DNA of 64,000 nt from Pseudomonadales bacterium (GCA_011525295.1 WTGV01000019.1:99558-163557); one strand, 5' to 3'; shown: positions 46,680 through 56,993, counted from the first letter of the stretch. Notes: generated by a model not told the origin, from the letters alone. A program made the numbers and translations.

Positions 46680-47855
46680 TTAATGCGTGTCTGCACCGTC
46701 GCTTTGCACTTTCCGATCCTTTGAAGGATTCAAATTTGAACCTGACTCGATTTTCTGTCTCAGTTCCTCCTGAATCGCCATCATGTTGTCGATGCGTCCT
46801 TCTTCAGTAACATGGATTTCGGAGAGTAGTGAGTCCGATGGAATACGCTCCCAAAAAATGTCAACGTCGTCGATTTCAATGTTTGCCCGGGCCAACATAT
46901 ACATTGCTAAGTAATCGGCCTCTAGTTCCAATACGTGTCGGTAGGGCGGGTTGTTTTGGCGGGAAAACACCGCCCCCGGGACCCATATGTCTGCGTCCGC
47001 ATCTTCCCCGGCTACAATGGCTCCGACAAGCTGAGTAGCAACCAGACTGGTGTTCAATAGCGCGTCTACGCCAAGCGCAAGCAGTCGTAGTGGTGTCAGC
47101 TTTCCGGGACTGTGGTTGTATATCTCGTGTGCAATTTCATGAGCAATGATGAACTGAATTTCCGCGTCGGTCTCAGCAAAGTCGAACAACGCTGACGAAA
47201 GAATGATGGTGTTTTCGACTTTACGTGAACTCAGTTCTTCATGATCCACTAAGGCAATCTTGAAGTCACACCGCGAGAGCGGTTCCACTTCAATCCAATT
47301 GGTGTCTTCTCCTCGCTGGAATTCAATTGAGACAGGTTTGTCGCGCTGCGCCGCGCGAGTGAGAGTTGCATCGAAATTCTGCCGGTATACACGGATAAAG
47401 TCCTTTCCTCCTTCGAGCCAAGGGATGAATTTTCGCTCTTTGTCTTCGGCAATAGTATTATTGTTGATAGACAACAAAGTGTCCCCGGTACGCAAACCCG
47501 CTTGGTGAGCGGGCGATCCAGGAGTTATCACCGTGACGTAAGGATAAGTCCCGAAACCTATGGCTTCTCCAGCGTCTCGTTGGATTCGACCAACGATGCC
47601 TAGGTCATTCAGAGTAATCCACTCGAACTCGAGCTTGGTTATGCGATCACCCCTGCACAAATCCGAGTTGGCAGTCAGTATGGGGTATGCAAGCGCTCGT
47701 AGTAGCTTTTGTCTATCAATTGTCTCGAGAATCTGTTGTTGAGTCTCTTTGACAGCTTGTTCGTACAGAGGAGTTCCAGGCTGAGGAGTATTGAGAGATG
47801 CACAACTCGCTAACAGCGCGAAACAAACCGCAAGTGGTAGTATTCGTGGAATCAT
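46680..47855 (-). CDS. M48-like metalloprotease lipoprotein with PDZ domain
   Basis: A 391-residue lipoprotein (lipobox LLASC18). Residues 75-190 contain a PDZ domain (GTYPYVTVITPGSPAHQAGL, then RTGDTLLSINNNTI). The zinc motif HEIAH is at 239-243, and the likely third ligand is in HVLELEADYLAMYML, as in M48 peptidases. It probably works in the periplasm on misfolded or membrane-bound envelope proteins. The order PDZ-then-protease with a lipid anchor differs from HtpX (membrane helices) and BepA (TPR repeats). Confidence 0.85.
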   Translation of the reverse strand: MIPRILPLAVCFALLASCASLNTPQPGTPLYEQAVKETQQQILETIDRQKLLRALAYPILTANSDLCRGDRITKLEFEWITLNDLGIVGRIQRDAGEAIGFGTYPYVTVITPGSPAHQAGLRTGDTLLSINNNTIAEDKERKFIPWLEGGKDFIRVYRQNFDATLTRAAQRDKPVSIEFQRGEDTNWIEVEPLSRCDFKIALVDHEELSSRKVENTIILSSALFDFAETDAEIQFIIAHEIAHEIYNHSPGKLTPLRLLALGVDALLNTSLVATQLVGAIVAGEDADADIWVPGAVFSRQNNPPYRHVLELEADYLAMYMLARANIEIDDVDIFWERIPSDSLLSEIHVTEEGRIDNMMAIQEELRQKIESGSNLNPSKDRKVQSDGADTH

Positions 47856-48038
47856 GGCGCTAAATCAACTAGAACGAAGGGTACATGAATTGTATCCATT
47901 ATGGGCAAACTCAGTGTTCCTGCCGGTAGTTGAAACGTTGCGGTTACAAACCTGCTGAGAGCGTGGGAAACTCTAGTAAGAAAGTTCGAATTTCTAGGAC
48001 ATAGGTTAGCCTGTCTAACCATGCGCGTATTCGTACTC

Positions 48039-48341
48039 TTAATCAGCCTTGAGTTTCGTACCGAATTCCATATTTGTTAGGCGATTGAGCCTCGTCGTAC
48101 CATTCTGGTATGTCGTGGTAGGGATTTGGGCGATGTAGTACGTGTCGCCGTTCTTCACATTCAAGGTCAATATCATTCTGTGATGCATGGCTTTGAGTCC
48201 TAACTCCGAGTCTAATCTAATGAAGTTTGGGTCTGAGTTTTTCTTCCAGGCATCGCCGCACTTTGCGAGCATATTCTCCACTTCCATGTAGCTGTCCCAG
48301 TTCTGATTGTTGAGTGAGTAGTATATGATGTAGTGGTTCAT
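48039..48341 (-). CDS. Hypothetical protein
   Basis: A 100-residue soluble protein (MNHYIIYYSLNNQNWDSYME at the start) with alternating strands and helices, rich in Asn, Tyr and Met. It has an AGGAGAAC-like ribosome binding site. No family is recognised and it stands alone between longer gaps. A short stem (GGTTAG/CTAACC at about 48005-48021) follows its stop. Confidence 0.5.
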   Translation of the reverse strand: MNHYIIYYSLNNQNWDSYMEVENMLAKCGDAWKKNSDPNFIRLDSELGLKAMHHRMILTLNVKNGDTYYIAQIPTTTYQNGTTRLNRLTNMEFGTKLKAD

Positions 48342-49022
48342 GTTGTTCTCCTCGAAGAGACCGTTAGATATCGTTCGGAATAGATTCAGGTAGGGTGCAT
48401 CAAGTCCGGAGTTTACAAGTACTAAATCGGGTCATTTTCGGCCATGCTTGCTAGATATTAGACATAAGCACTGTGATTTGTGCTCAGTGAGGTGCGACAA
48501 AAGTGAGGAGCGTTTGCCAAATTGAAAATCCTCGATGTTCCCAACAGGGTAATCCGTCAAAAAATTTCTTAGTTAATCATGCCTGTAAATGACCGTCATT
48601 GCTTCCACATCGACAACGACAATGAGTACTAAGTTCTATGAATCGGGACAGTCCGAAACAACATCCTCCGTAAGCTCAATTTTGAGCTCTTTGTCTTCAT
48701 TCTAACGGTACGGTGGCACACCCTTTCGAGACGTGCATCGCAAATTAATCCAACTAAAACCAACTTGGGTTCACTCCGTCCGACACATCGAACGGTAGGG
48801 GCTTTGCTAGCTATCGCGCTGATCGTTTGTCACGATGAAATGAACTGTTGGGAACTGAAGTTCTACCAGAGGGAGGGGGTGCGTTAGTTGGGATCGGCTA
48901 CGAACCCAAGGCGACGACGGAAAAATTTCATTGAAGTCAAACAGAGGCTAACAGGTCGCAGACAATCGAATAAGTCGCGACCCGTAAAAAATCACCTGCT
49001 TGGGTCTATGGATTGGAGTTGG
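48342..49022. other. Long intergenic region with no gene found
   Basis: The 681 bases have stops in all frames at normal spacing. No RNA structure, IS fragment or promoter could be singled out with confidence. Confidence 0.35.
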
Positions 49023-49625
49023 TTAGAAAGACCTACCAATTTGAAGTGAAAATCTGAAACCGTCTACTTCGTCATCCAGCAACATGCCGAAGTCTGCGCC
49101 AAAAACAAATTTGTTATCCATTTGAAACAGAAGGCCACCATGGATGGATCGATTGTCTTCATCGTCTAGACTGTTCACCGCTCCTCTGAGTTTAAAAGTG
49201 TCGAGTTCTAGCCACAATCCTGCACTCAAACCCGTAATCTCATCACTGTCAGTTTCACCCATGAGATCAACTTCCGTACTGGAAAAGTTAAAACCGACAA
49301 ATGGTGTCCATTGACCCAAATCCCGACCAATTTCTCCGGAAAACATTGTTTGAGTGGTATCAGCAGACATGCAGTCTGACCCAACACATAGATCGGTGTC
49401 ACCTTGCAGGAATGAGAATCCACCTCCTAAATATAGACCCTCGTCTTTAAAACTAAACAATCGTGCACCAAATCCATTCAAAGTTGCTTCTGCACTTAGT
49501 GTCACTCCAAGCAATGAGCTCTCAGCTTCAGTTGATTCACGATCAAAAGACCCGAGAATGAACCGTTCGTCCGCGATGACACCAAGTGATAGGAACACCA
49601 ACGGTAGCACAAGTAATTTTTTCAT
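49023..49625 (-). CDS. Barrel-like envelope protein (family B)
   Basis: A 200-residue protein. Its signal peptide (MKKLLVLPLVFLSLGVIADE) is nearly the same as in the gene at 58840. It shares ILGS at the mature N-terminus, LNGFGARLFSFKDEGLYLGG, the Cys pair CVGSDC, FSGEIGRDLGQWTPFVGF and the ending GFRFSLQIGRSF. Predicted strands alternate and the final Phe fits a barrel insertion signal. Confidence 0.75.
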   Translation of the reverse strand: MKKLLVLPLVFLSLGVIADERFILGSFDRESTEAESSLLGVTLSAEATLNGFGARLFSFKDEGLYLGGGFSFLQGDTDLCVGSDCMSADTTQTMFSGEIGRDLGQWTPFVGFNFSSTEVDLMGETDSDEITGLSAGLWLELDTFKLRGAVNSLDDEDNRSIHGGLLFQMDNKFVFGADFGMLLDDEVDGFRFSLQIGRSF

Positions 49626-50068
49626 TATTTTGATTTCCTCTATATGGATGTACGTTCTGAAGGACTGAAGAACGTTTGTAATCTAGAATTATATATATAG
49701 GGTGCCGGGTTGTGAATTTCAAGCAATCACACACCAACAACTCAGAGTTTGATCGAGCATCCCAGTAGTTAATGGAGACTAATCTGCATGCGATGTGCTT
49801 GAGTTTGTCTCACTCGACTGCTGGATTAGATCATCTATTGGCCGGATCGAAATTTGTAGATATCTGTCAATCTAACTCTACTCTACACGAGCATTAACCT
49901 GGTTTTCGACTCACCGTCGTATACGAAAAGGAGTTTACTAGTCTGACTCGTTAAATCCATGTAGCAGCAACTGCTTACCCCGATAGATCGGGCGAATCTC
50001 ACTCTATTTTGTCCATCCATCGATCAATCTTGTGTCGAACTACTCCTTCCACGAACCACATTACTATA
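49626..50068. other. Intergenic region upstream of the family B gene
   Basis: The first 60 bases contain AT-rich sequence (AATTATATATATAGGG) that may be a minus-strand promoter. Nothing else is supported in the remaining 380 bases. Confidence 0.35.
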
Positions 50069-51277
50069 TCATGCGGTAGAAATCTCAGGGATTCTGGGAG
50101 GAATTTCGTTTTCCAAGTATAGAGTTTGTGTTGGGAACGCAAAATCAGCACCATTTTTGCGGACTAAGTCTGAAATTTTCAGAAGTATCTCCTCTTTGAT
50201 CTCGTGAAATTCGGTCCAATCCGTTGTTTTCGTGAACGTGTATACAAAGAAATTCACGGAAAATTCGGTGTAAGTATCTAAATTGACCATAAGGGTGCGG
50301 GTTATGTCGATCGCCGGATGATTCCGCAACATTTCTCGCACTTCGTCAATTAATTTCTTGACATTGAGCATATCCTCGTAGCGTACGCGAAACGTCTCGT
50401 AAATTCGTCGGTTTTCCATCCGTTGTGGATTTTCTACCGTGAGACTGGCGAAGTTAGAGTTGGGTACGTACAAGGGTCTTCGATCAAACGTCCGTATTCG
50501 AGTAGTCCGCCAACCTACGTCTTCAACCGTCCCTTCGATTTCTCGATCAGGTGAACGGATCCAGTCTCCGACGACAAACGGTTTGTCAATGAGTAGCATT
50601 AGCGTACCGAAAAAATTTGCTAACAGATCTTTCGCGGCAAATCCGATGGCGATACCGCCAATTCCGCCAAAAGCTAGAACCCCTTCAATGGGCAGTCCAT
50701 AGGCTTGAAGAATCAACAAACCTGTCGAGATTACTACCGATGCGCGTAGAACTCTTCCCACGGCACTAGCGGTCCCGGCGTCCCAACGCGAATCCGTTCC
50801 GTCGCGACGTGGTAACACAACAACTTCTTGAAATTCTTTGATGAGTCGATTCAAAAACCAAGCTACCAATACCCCTAGCGCAACGCTACGCAGGGTGCCT
50901 ACTCGCTCAAAGATCGAATCAGTACCTTCAAGCGTAAGCAAATCGCGTATGGCTTCGTTGATTATTAGATCAGTTTCTGCCAAAGCAGCAAGCGTTTTTT
51001 TAGTGAGCACGTCATCGTAGATTCTGTTGCCGGCAAAGCTTAGGCCGACGACCCAAATACCCCAATCAAGCGGTTTACTTGCCGCACGACTGAGGGCATC
51101 TTTCCACTTTCTCTTCGTTTCACTCGCTTTTTGGACGTACTTGTTCAGCAGTCCCTTCGCTATCGCGCGCACAGTCGCAGTAGCAAGAACGATCAGAAAA
51201 ACGTGAAGTCCGAGCCAGACCCATCTCATCCAAGTAGCATTATTGAGTACGGAAAAAAATTCGTTGATTGCGTCCAA
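50069..51277 (-). CDS. MscS-type mechanosensitive ion channel
   Basis: A 402-residue protein from a TTG start. Several N-terminal helices precede the conserved pore helix and beta domain: GVLAFGGIGGIAIGFAAKDL, then LANFFGTLMLLIDKPFVVGD, then EGTVEDVGWRTTRIRTFDRR and PLYVPNSNFAS. It would release solutes on osmotic downshock across the inner membrane. It is longer than E. coli MscS (286 residues) because of extra N-terminal helices, as in the YbdG/YnaI-like group. Confidence 0.9.
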   Translation of the reverse strand: MDAINEFFSVLNNATWMRWVWLGLHVFLIVLATATVRAIAKGLLNKYVQKASETKRKWKDALSRAASKPLDWGIWVVGLSFAGNRIYDDVLTKKTLAALAETDLIINEAIRDLLTLEGTDSIFERVGTLRSVALGVLVAWFLNRLIKEFQEVVVLPRRDGTDSRWDAGTASAVGRVLRASVVISTGLLILQAYGLPIEGVLAFGGIGGIAIGFAAKDLLANFFGTLMLLIDKPFVVGDWIRSPDREIEGTVEDVGWRTTRIRTFDRRPLYVPNSNFASLTVENPQRMENRRIYETFRVRYEDMLNVKKLIDEVREMLRNHPAIDITRTLMVNLDTYTEFSVNFFVYTFTKTTDWTEFHEIKEEILLKISDLVRKNGADFAFPTQTLYLENEIPPRIPEISTA

Positions 51278-51684
51278 TTAGATCACCTCGTAGAGTCGAT
51301 GCAAAAGTTTGTTTATATGTTAGAACTTTCGTGTATGCCTCGACCGAGTTCGCATTCTCAATAGAAGCGCGAGATCCGCGAAGACAAACTGTACCACTCA
51401 GATGCCCGCGATGCGGAAGTAAAGACTTGGGCGTCTGAACGTGAGTCACAGATTGCCGAGTCGTAGGTTGACACACAGATTGACACCGCGACACAGATCA
51501 AAATTGATAATAGCCTGCCCAAAGTCTTTGAAATAAATTCTTGGTTTAGCAGTTTGAACCGTCACGATTTAAGAACCTCTCAGATGTCTGATGACGCATA
51601 GAGAAGTCCTCAAATCTATACTTCAAGTTCGAGTTAAAAAGTTATTGTGATTCTTTCAGAACTATTGATAATTGGAAGTGTGTA
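51278..51684. other. Intergenic region with a faint coding-like trace
   Basis: A plus-strand frame (about 51364-51600) reads as a charged helical sequence (REDKLYHSDARDAEVKTWAS) broken by one TAG and lacking a start. It may be a gene relic, but there is no recognised homologue. No other feature is supported. Confidence 0.2.
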
Positions 51685-51960
51685 GTGTTAGATTTTTCTA
51701 CAGACACGATTGCAAATTGGCTTGCACTCGGCTCTCTAGTTATTGCTAGCGTTGCAGCTTTTTGGACTATTCGAACAGATCGACGTACAAGGAAGACTAC
51801 AAATGAAAAACTCTTACGACTAGAAGATGCCGTAGCTGTAGGTTTCAATCGTTTGGACGAAAAAGTAAACGAAATCGATAAGAATTATCAGCGGTTGATC
51901 GGGTACCTTGAACGTGCCGGTATAGTTAAGAAAAATAAACAGGACAACACCGATGACTGA
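51685..51960 (+). CDS. Small membrane protein with a coiled coil
   Basis: A 91-residue protein from a GTG. One N-terminal helix (ANWLALGSLVIASVAAFWTI) is followed by a basic stop-transfer (RTDRRTRK) and a cytoplasmic coiled coil (LLRLEDAVAVGFNRLDEKVN). Its stop codon overlaps the ATG of the next gene (ATGACTGA), so the two are co-translated. Confidence 0.55.
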   Translation: MLDFSTDTIANWLALGSLVIASVAAFWTIRTDRRTRKTTNEKLLRLEDAVAVGFNRLDEKVNEIDKNYQRLIGYLERAGIVKKNKQDNTDD

Positions 51961-52294
51961 TTATGTCCCCGGTCAAAAGATTAAAGAGTTCATAGAAGCT
52001 ATCCAACCTCCATCTGACTACGATGCGGATTTTGAGTACGGGTTCTATGACGGTGATTACGCAGTTGTTAGTGACTCTACAGTTCACGTCCGTCCGGAGC
52101 TTGAGAAGATTCGGACTGCTGCGCTTACACTTTGGCAAGATCGGTTGATTACGTTCCCTGAGATTATCTACTGGGTTAAGAATGGCGCTAAAGATCCATT
52201 AACTGACAAGAAAACTTTGCAAGTGTCGGCGGGTGATGAACAGGGAAAGACCGTGTTACTCATAAACAATGGAGTGTTCGTTCGGCACTGGTAA
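51953..52294 (+). CDS. Hypothetical protein coupled to a small membrane protein
   Basis: A 113-residue soluble, acidic protein (SDYDADFEYGFYDGDYAVVS), with a mixed alpha/beta composition. It overlaps the preceding gene by 8 bases, which suggests the two proteins act together. No family is recognised. Confidence 0.55.
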   Translation: MTDYVPGQKIKEFIEAIQPPSDYDADFEYGFYDGDYAVVSDSTVHVRPELEKIRTAALTLWQDRLITFPEIIYWVKNGAKDPLTDKKTLQVSAGDEQGKTVLLINNGVFVRHW

Positions 52295-52499
52295 AGATTC
52301 GATCAGCTGTTGGGCATTTCCATGAATACATGCAACCGACTCATCTGAGTTCCCATTAGTTCCAAAAGTCCATCAACTAATTCTTAGTTCTCCATTCACT
52401 CTTCAAATATGCACAAGTGAGTGAACATACTTTAATTGTGGATGCAACTTCTAAAAATCGGGGATTATGCGGCACACTTTTTGCTTAGAAACATTTTGT

Positions 52500-53282
52500 A
52501 TGAATCAACAATTCCATCGATCGCAAAATTTGGCTTCGAGAATCCGAACGGGAGTTTTTCTTGTGTTGCTGTCTCTGCCTTTCTGGACCGGTTGCTCAAC
52601 CACTGAAGAAGAAGCTGCTGAGGGTTTCCCGATACCATATTTGTGGCCACATCAAATCATGTCGAAGGACAAATTCGTACAGAATAGATGGTTAGGTATT
52701 TCAATCAGCGATCGCTTCGATGACACAGTAACGAAAAGGATAATTTATTACTCGACCGAGGATTCAAACATTTTGCTGTTCGAACGAGTCGAAGACGAGG
52801 GTGAATGTCTAACTGAAATGCTCGTTCGATTCCCACACCATGTGCTTCCGGCGGGTCGGTGGCTAGAAAGAGGGGAAATGAGAAGCGCAGCAGTTGAAAA
52901 GCGAGAAAACGATAAAAAATTCGTTCCCACAGTACCGGTTTCGTTCAATTTCAAAAGACAAGATGCAGATGACCTAAAAATGCTCGATCAAGTATTTAGA
53001 GATAGTGCTCTTCTCAAGTCTGGTTCAACGCCGATCCATCTTCGCAACGCCATTGAAACCGACCTCAGGTCCTATGTAACTGCTTTGCAAGACTCTTATG
53101 AAGTCCGAATCAAAGCGGATTTCAGCACATTTCGACTCGATTTCAAAGTAGATCTACAAAACTTTAGCGAGAAATACACCTCGCTGACTGAGGTTTGTAC
53201 AGACGAATCGCTTGATGTTGTTGAATCAGACGACGCAAACAAACTTGTACAAAAAGAGATAGAACAAGAAAATCCTCAATAA
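52500..53282 (+). CDS. Lipoprotein of unknown function
   Basis: A 260-residue lipoprotein. The ATG at 52500 is preferred over 52467 because it gives a normal signal peptide (RTGVFLVLLSLPFWTGC) with the lipobox Cys followed by Ser-Thr-Thr. The mature part is mixed alpha/beta and charged (YYSTEDSNILLFERVEDEGE). No family is recognised. A hairpin terminator follows about 150 bases later. Confidence 0.6.
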   Translation: MNQQFHRSQNLASRIRTGVFLVLLSLPFWTGCSTTEEEAAEGFPIPYLWPHQIMSKDKFVQNRWLGISISDRFDDTVTKRIIYYSTEDSNILLFERVEDEGECLTEMLVRFPHHVLPAGRWLERGEMRSAAVEKRENDKKFVPTVPVSFNFKRQDADDLKMLDQVFRDSALLKSGSTPIHLRNAIETDLRSYVTALQDSYEVRIKADFSTFRLDFKVDLQNFSEKYTSLTEVCTDESLDVVESDDANKLVQKEIEQENPQ

Positions 53283-53431
53283 AGGATTCATACTTGTGCG
53301 AAAGTCAATCTGGAGGTCTTCTGCTACTTGGACGGGTTCTACAGTCCACACCGAGTGCATTCAGCGCGGGACTATCAGTCTCCTAGTGCTTCTGTGAACG
53401 GAGTAGAAAGAGGAACCAACAATTGTCTCCT

Positions 53432-53466
53432 ATTCAGCGTCCGCGGAACGCTGAATCGCCCTTTTT
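53432..53466 (+). terminator. Hairpin terminator between convergent genes
   Basis: ATTCAGCGT (53432-53440) and ACGCTGAAT (53448-53456) form a perfect 9-bp stem around CCGCGGA. A TTTTT run follows after CGCCC. The T tract overlaps the last codons of the minus-strand gene at 53465. Confidence 0.65.
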
Positions 53467-53857
53467 ATTGAAGTGGATGTTCGTTCAAGCGTTGTATCAG
53501 TCTTGCGATCGCTTCTTCGATTTGATAGGCCGAATAGTTTGCCGCAAGTTTCCTTTGGATACCACGTCGTAAATCCGATAAAGTATTTCTAACGAACGGT
53601 GCTCCCTCAAAAAGTTTGCGGTACGGCAGAATCACAGAAGTTCCAAAATACTTAGACCGGTCGTCTGGATTCACCTTTTCTAAGGTAATCTTGAAGAACG
53701 AATGGTCCTGGTTGTTGGTAATAATCAGATCCACATCCTCTATATCACTTACGGGAATCGGTCCGTCCACTGTTAGCCTTTCGTCATCGTATATGCCATG
53801 ACGCTCGAACTGCTTCTCAATGAGGGTACACAGTTGCTTTTTTTGTCTTTTCTGCAC
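53465..53857 (-). CDS. Hypothetical protein
   Basis: A 130-residue soluble protein. It starts basic (MQKRQKKQLCTLIEKQFERH), then has strands (DVDLIITNNQDHSFFKITLE) and a C-terminal helix (SAYQIEEAIARLIQRLNEHP). No family is recognised. It lies 85 bases downstream of the PhoD-like gene's stop only in the reverse sense (it is on the same strand and downstream of no other gene), so it is probably transcribed alone or with the genes upstream at 53943. Confidence 0.5.
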   Translation of the reverse strand: MQKRQKKQLCTLIEKQFERHGIYDDERLTVDGPIPVSDIEDVDLIITNNQDHSFFKITLEKVNPDDRSKYFGTSVILPYRKLFEGAPFVRNTLSDLRRGIQRKLAANYSAYQIEEAIARLIQRLNEHPLQ

Positions 53858-53942
53858 TGGTATAGTCTCCTTATCTGCTAGATTTCAATCAGATCAGCTG
53901 TAATAGTGGATCCCTTTAGGAATTTATACTGTCTCCGATCCC

Positions 53943-55064
53943 CTAGTTTTGAATATTCAACTCTTTTGATATGGTAATTTGTTGAACTGCATTTCCTCTA
54001 CGATTGACAAATTCTGCTTGGATCGTATCCGCTGACCAATCAATGGTCAGTAGTCCAAAATTGTTGACCCGTACGTTGTTCTTCAACAGACGGTAACGAT
54101 TGACTTCTTTTCTACCGTGTCCAGCTCCAGAGGTCATGGGACTGGAAGTGAATTCATACAAGTCATACTTCAGGTCAGTGTATTCAGATCTAGGTAATTT
54201 CGACGCTTCAGCGAGGTGTCGATCTCCACTCAAAATGATCGTGTAGGCACTTGCATTTGAAACCAACTGAAGTAATCGATCGCGCTCCTTTGGCATCCCA
54301 TCCCATCTTTCAGAATCATGATCGACTGGCAGGACTTGAATACTCGAAACTAGGATGTGTAGATCGGCCTGTTGTTGGAACCGATCTTCCAACCAAGTCC
54401 ATTGTTCATCTCCTAACATCGTTTCACCACTATCGGTGGTTGGTAAGATAGCTCCATAACTTTGTTCGTCAACGCGTAGGTCACGCTTCCAGGGTGTTCG
54501 AAAAAATCTGGTGTCAAGGAGAATAACCTGCATGGTTTTATCCCCGACAGCGTAGAAAACGCTACGATAAATGCCAGGGTTAAGTTCGATATCGATGGGA
54601 GTACCATACCAGAAATTTAAAAACTTTGATTGTGCTAACTTCTTAAGGGGAAAAGTCGAGTCACTATCGTTCGTACCGTAATCGTGATCGTCCCAAATCG
54701 CTAAGATCTCGGTACTTGATTCTCGCAGTTGTTGCAACCCCGGGGTCTTGGCTAAGCGATCATAGTAGATCTGCAGAGTGTCTAACGTGGTATCTTGGTT
54801 CAAGTCTGAATGCTTGAAGTAGAGGTTATCTCCCATGAAAACCATGACTTCTGGTTTCTTTGAGTTCAGTGCTTTCCATATAGGATGGTTTTGTTTTCTC
54901 TCGTCTATACAGGATCCGAAGGCAAGTTGGGTGGTGTTTGTCGAAGGTAGCGTTTTAACGGTATTTGATAATGCATCGTGAGTCATGCCGAGATTGATAA
55001 AACCGAGCATAAACACGAGTAGGAGAAAACGCATTGAACTTCGATAACTGTGTTGTACGCTCAA
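53943..55064 (-). CDS. PhoD-like metallophosphatase
   Basis: A 373-residue secreted protein with a signal peptide (LLLVFMLGFINLGMTHDALS). Metallophosphatase motifs of the PhoD type are present in order: LAFGSCIDERKQNHPIW, VMVFMGDNLYFKHSDLN, ILAIWDDHDYGTND and TIILSGDRHLAEASKL. PhoD-type enzymes hydrolyse phosphomonoesters or phosphodiesters with Fe/Ca or similar metals in the periplasm or outside the cell. The twin-arginine signal typical of Bacillus PhoD is absent, so Sec export is likely. It is shorter than classical PhoD (about 550 residues) and lacks the N-terminal domain. Confidence 0.85.
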   Translation of the reverse strand: MSVQHSYRSSMRFLLLVFMLGFINLGMTHDALSNTVKTLPSTNTTQLAFGSCIDERKQNHPIWKALNSKKPEVMVFMGDNLYFKHSDLNQDTTLDTLQIYYDRLAKTPGLQQLRESSTEILAIWDDHDYGTNDSDSTFPLKKLAQSKFLNFWYGTPIDIELNPGIYRSVFYAVGDKTMQVILLDTRFFRTPWKRDLRVDEQSYGAILPTTDSGETMLGDEQWTWLEDRFQQQADLHILVSSIQVLPVDHDSERWDGMPKERDRLLQLVSNASAYTIILSGDRHLAEASKLPRSEYTDLKYDLYEFTSSPMTSGAGHGRKEVNRYRLLKNNVRVNNFGLLTIDWSADTIQAEFVNRRGNAVQQITISKELNIQN

Positions 55065-55193
55065 TGCGGGAATAGATAACCCATATTCACTATAGTATTA
55101 TCGAGGGATTAACACTATGAGCAATCGAGTCGGACTGATTGCTTTCGAGTGAAACGAACTCGTGATGTATCTACGCGACCAATCCTGCTCGTT

Positions 55194-56993
55194 CTAGTTC
55201 GATTCGCCCGATTGAGTCGACTCACCATACTGTTGCACTAGAACTTCTTCCAATACTGCAGGCGCTAAGTCTTTTTGAATGATACATCCCTCGGTGTCCA
55301 CTAAATACGCTTTAGGGATATATCGTACACCGTATGCAACCGGAGTCTCCTCTTCGAAGCCTCCAATGTCAGCCACGTTTAACCAAGGAAGATCGTGTTC
55401 GCGGGATGCTTCTTCCCATTCTTCAAAAGTATCGTCGATAGAGACGAGCACAATTTCGAATCCGTTTTCTTTGTAAGACGTGTATAGCTTCCTTAAATGC
55501 GGAAAAGTCCTGATGCATGGACCGCACCAAGAAGCCCAGAAGTCTATGTAAACCAAGTCTCTCGACTTGAGCACGGCGAGCAATTCGATCTCGTCGTTTT
55601 GTAAGTCCGGAAGTGTGAAGAGTGGTGCCTTTTGACCTGGTACAAGTCTCTTGTCAATCTCAGTGATTCTCTCAGCTCGAATGTAACTATTTAGCATATC
55701 TCGCCGTGGTTTTAGACGCCGCGTATAAACTTCTCCGTCAAGTTGTGACTCTAGTTCATCATAGATGGCAAAAGCATGCTCGAGATCGCCGAAGTGGTAT
55801 TCGAACGCACCCAGTTCAACGGCAAGGAGACGTACCCAAGGATCTTCGGTTTTTAAAGCGATTTCTTCCAAAGTATCAATGCGAATCTGCCATGCTTCAT
55901 CTTCCACGACGCGAAATTCTGGAGTCTCGAAGGACTCTGCAATACTCAGTCTTAAGTTGGTGAGATCGACATGTTCGCATCCTTCAGTTGCCGACAATCC
56001 ATCGGAATCCGCGACGGGAACTTCGTCTTCTGAAGACTCTTCTTCAGTGACGTCTTCATCCTGATCTTGCGTCTCGGTTTGTTGTGCTTGATACTCGGCA
56101 AAGAACTCTTTTCGCAACGATTCCGATCGGTCCATTTTGGTCTGATATTCCTCGTTCTGTAGCCATGATTCGACGAGCGTATTGTGCAGTTTGGATTCGG
56201 ACATGGTCATCAAGTCCGTAGATAATCTGAGCGATGATACTTCAATCGTAGATTTAGGTTCAACCACGGCTACTCCGCCAAAGTGCGTAAATTGATCACC
56301 TAAGAACTCTACGTAAATATCAACAACGGTAGGTGCATCAATGTCTGCTTCAAAGTGAAAGCTACCATCGCGTATCAGAACTTCTCCAAACTCCTTGTAG
56401 TCCCATTCTCCCTCCTCGTCCCATATCTCGGTGGTGAAATCTACAATCGCAAGTTGATCACCGTCGATTATGTCTTGGAGATCACCAGAGATCACGAACT
56501 TCTTCAGTGGGTCAATAGCCATATTGGAGACTCCGTACAGCACTAATCGATCAAGACTAGAGTCTAAAGAGTCGATCAACGCAAAAGAGACGGTTGAACT
56601 AGGTCCTATCATGGCAGTAGTAGTCAATATGTTTTCTGAGTCAAGCTCTACCGCGATCTCAACTTCGGTGAGCTTGTCGATATTGCCTTGAAGTGTCAGT
56701 GAAACATCTTCGAATTTTCCTGATGCTAACTCAACTGTGATCGTGTCACCATCCTCGTTCGTCACTTGATGAGTAATTGAGATGGAAGCAGTCGATAGAT
56801 CCACTTCGGTAATATCATCGGGTGCGGCGCTTGGAGGAATATTTGTTGCCTCAACGCTCTGTTGCTCCATGGAGTCCGGATCCATCTCTATCAAGTGCCC
56901 GGTCACCGTCCAAGTTTGATGAGTTTCAGAACTACAAGAAATCAGAGTAGTTGTTATGGACAACAACACTACACAGTTGAGATATGTTTTCAC
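55194..56993 (-). CDS. Lipoprotein with a C-terminal TlpA-like thioredoxin domain
   Basis: A 599-residue lipoprotein (lipobox TLISC). The N-terminal 300 residues are beta-rich domains, including a region (LQDIIDGDQLAIVDFTTEIW) like the DUF4369-type leader of Bacteroidetes TlpA proteins. The middle has an acidic Gln/Glu linker. The C-terminal 140 residues are a TlpA/thioredoxin fold with the active-site YIDFWASWCGPCIRTFPHL. It would reduce or exchange disulfides in the periplasm. GVRYIPKAYLVD is the cis-Pro loop. The enzyme may serve Cys-pair barrels such as family B, which is only a guess. Confidence 0.85.
   Translation of the reverse strand: MKTYLNCVVLLSITTTLISCSSETHQTWTVTGHLIEMDPDSMEQQSVEATNIPPSAAPDDITEVDLSTASISITHQVTNEDGDTITVELASGKFEDVSLTLQGNIDKLTEVEIAVELDSENILTTTAMIGPSSTVSFALIDSLDSSLDRLVLYGVSNMAIDPLKKFVISGDLQDIIDGDQLAIVDFTTEIWDEEGEWDYKEFGEVLIRDGSFHFEADIDAPTVVDIYVEFLGDQFTHFGGVAVVEPKSTIEVSSLRLSTDLMTMSESKLHNTLVESWLQNEEYQTKMDRSESLRKEFFAEYQAQQTETQDQDEDVTEEESSEDEVPVADSDGLSATEGCEHVDLTNLRLSIAESFETPEFRVVEDEAWQIRIDTLEEIALKTEDPWVRLLAVELGAFEYHFGDLEHAFAIYDELESQLDGEVYTRRLKPRRDMLNSYIRAERITEIDKRLVPGQKAPLFTLPDLQNDEIELLAVLKSRDLVYIDFWASWCGPCIRTFPHLRKLYTSYKENGFEIVLVSIDDTFEEWEEASREHDLPWLNVADIGGFEEETPVAYGVRYIPKAYLVDTEGCIIQKDLAPAVLEEVLVQQYGESTQSGESN

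Noticed and set aside
51364..51600. Charged helical reading frame with one internal TAG
   Set aside because: No start codon and no recognised homologue; could be a relic, but cannot be told from chance.
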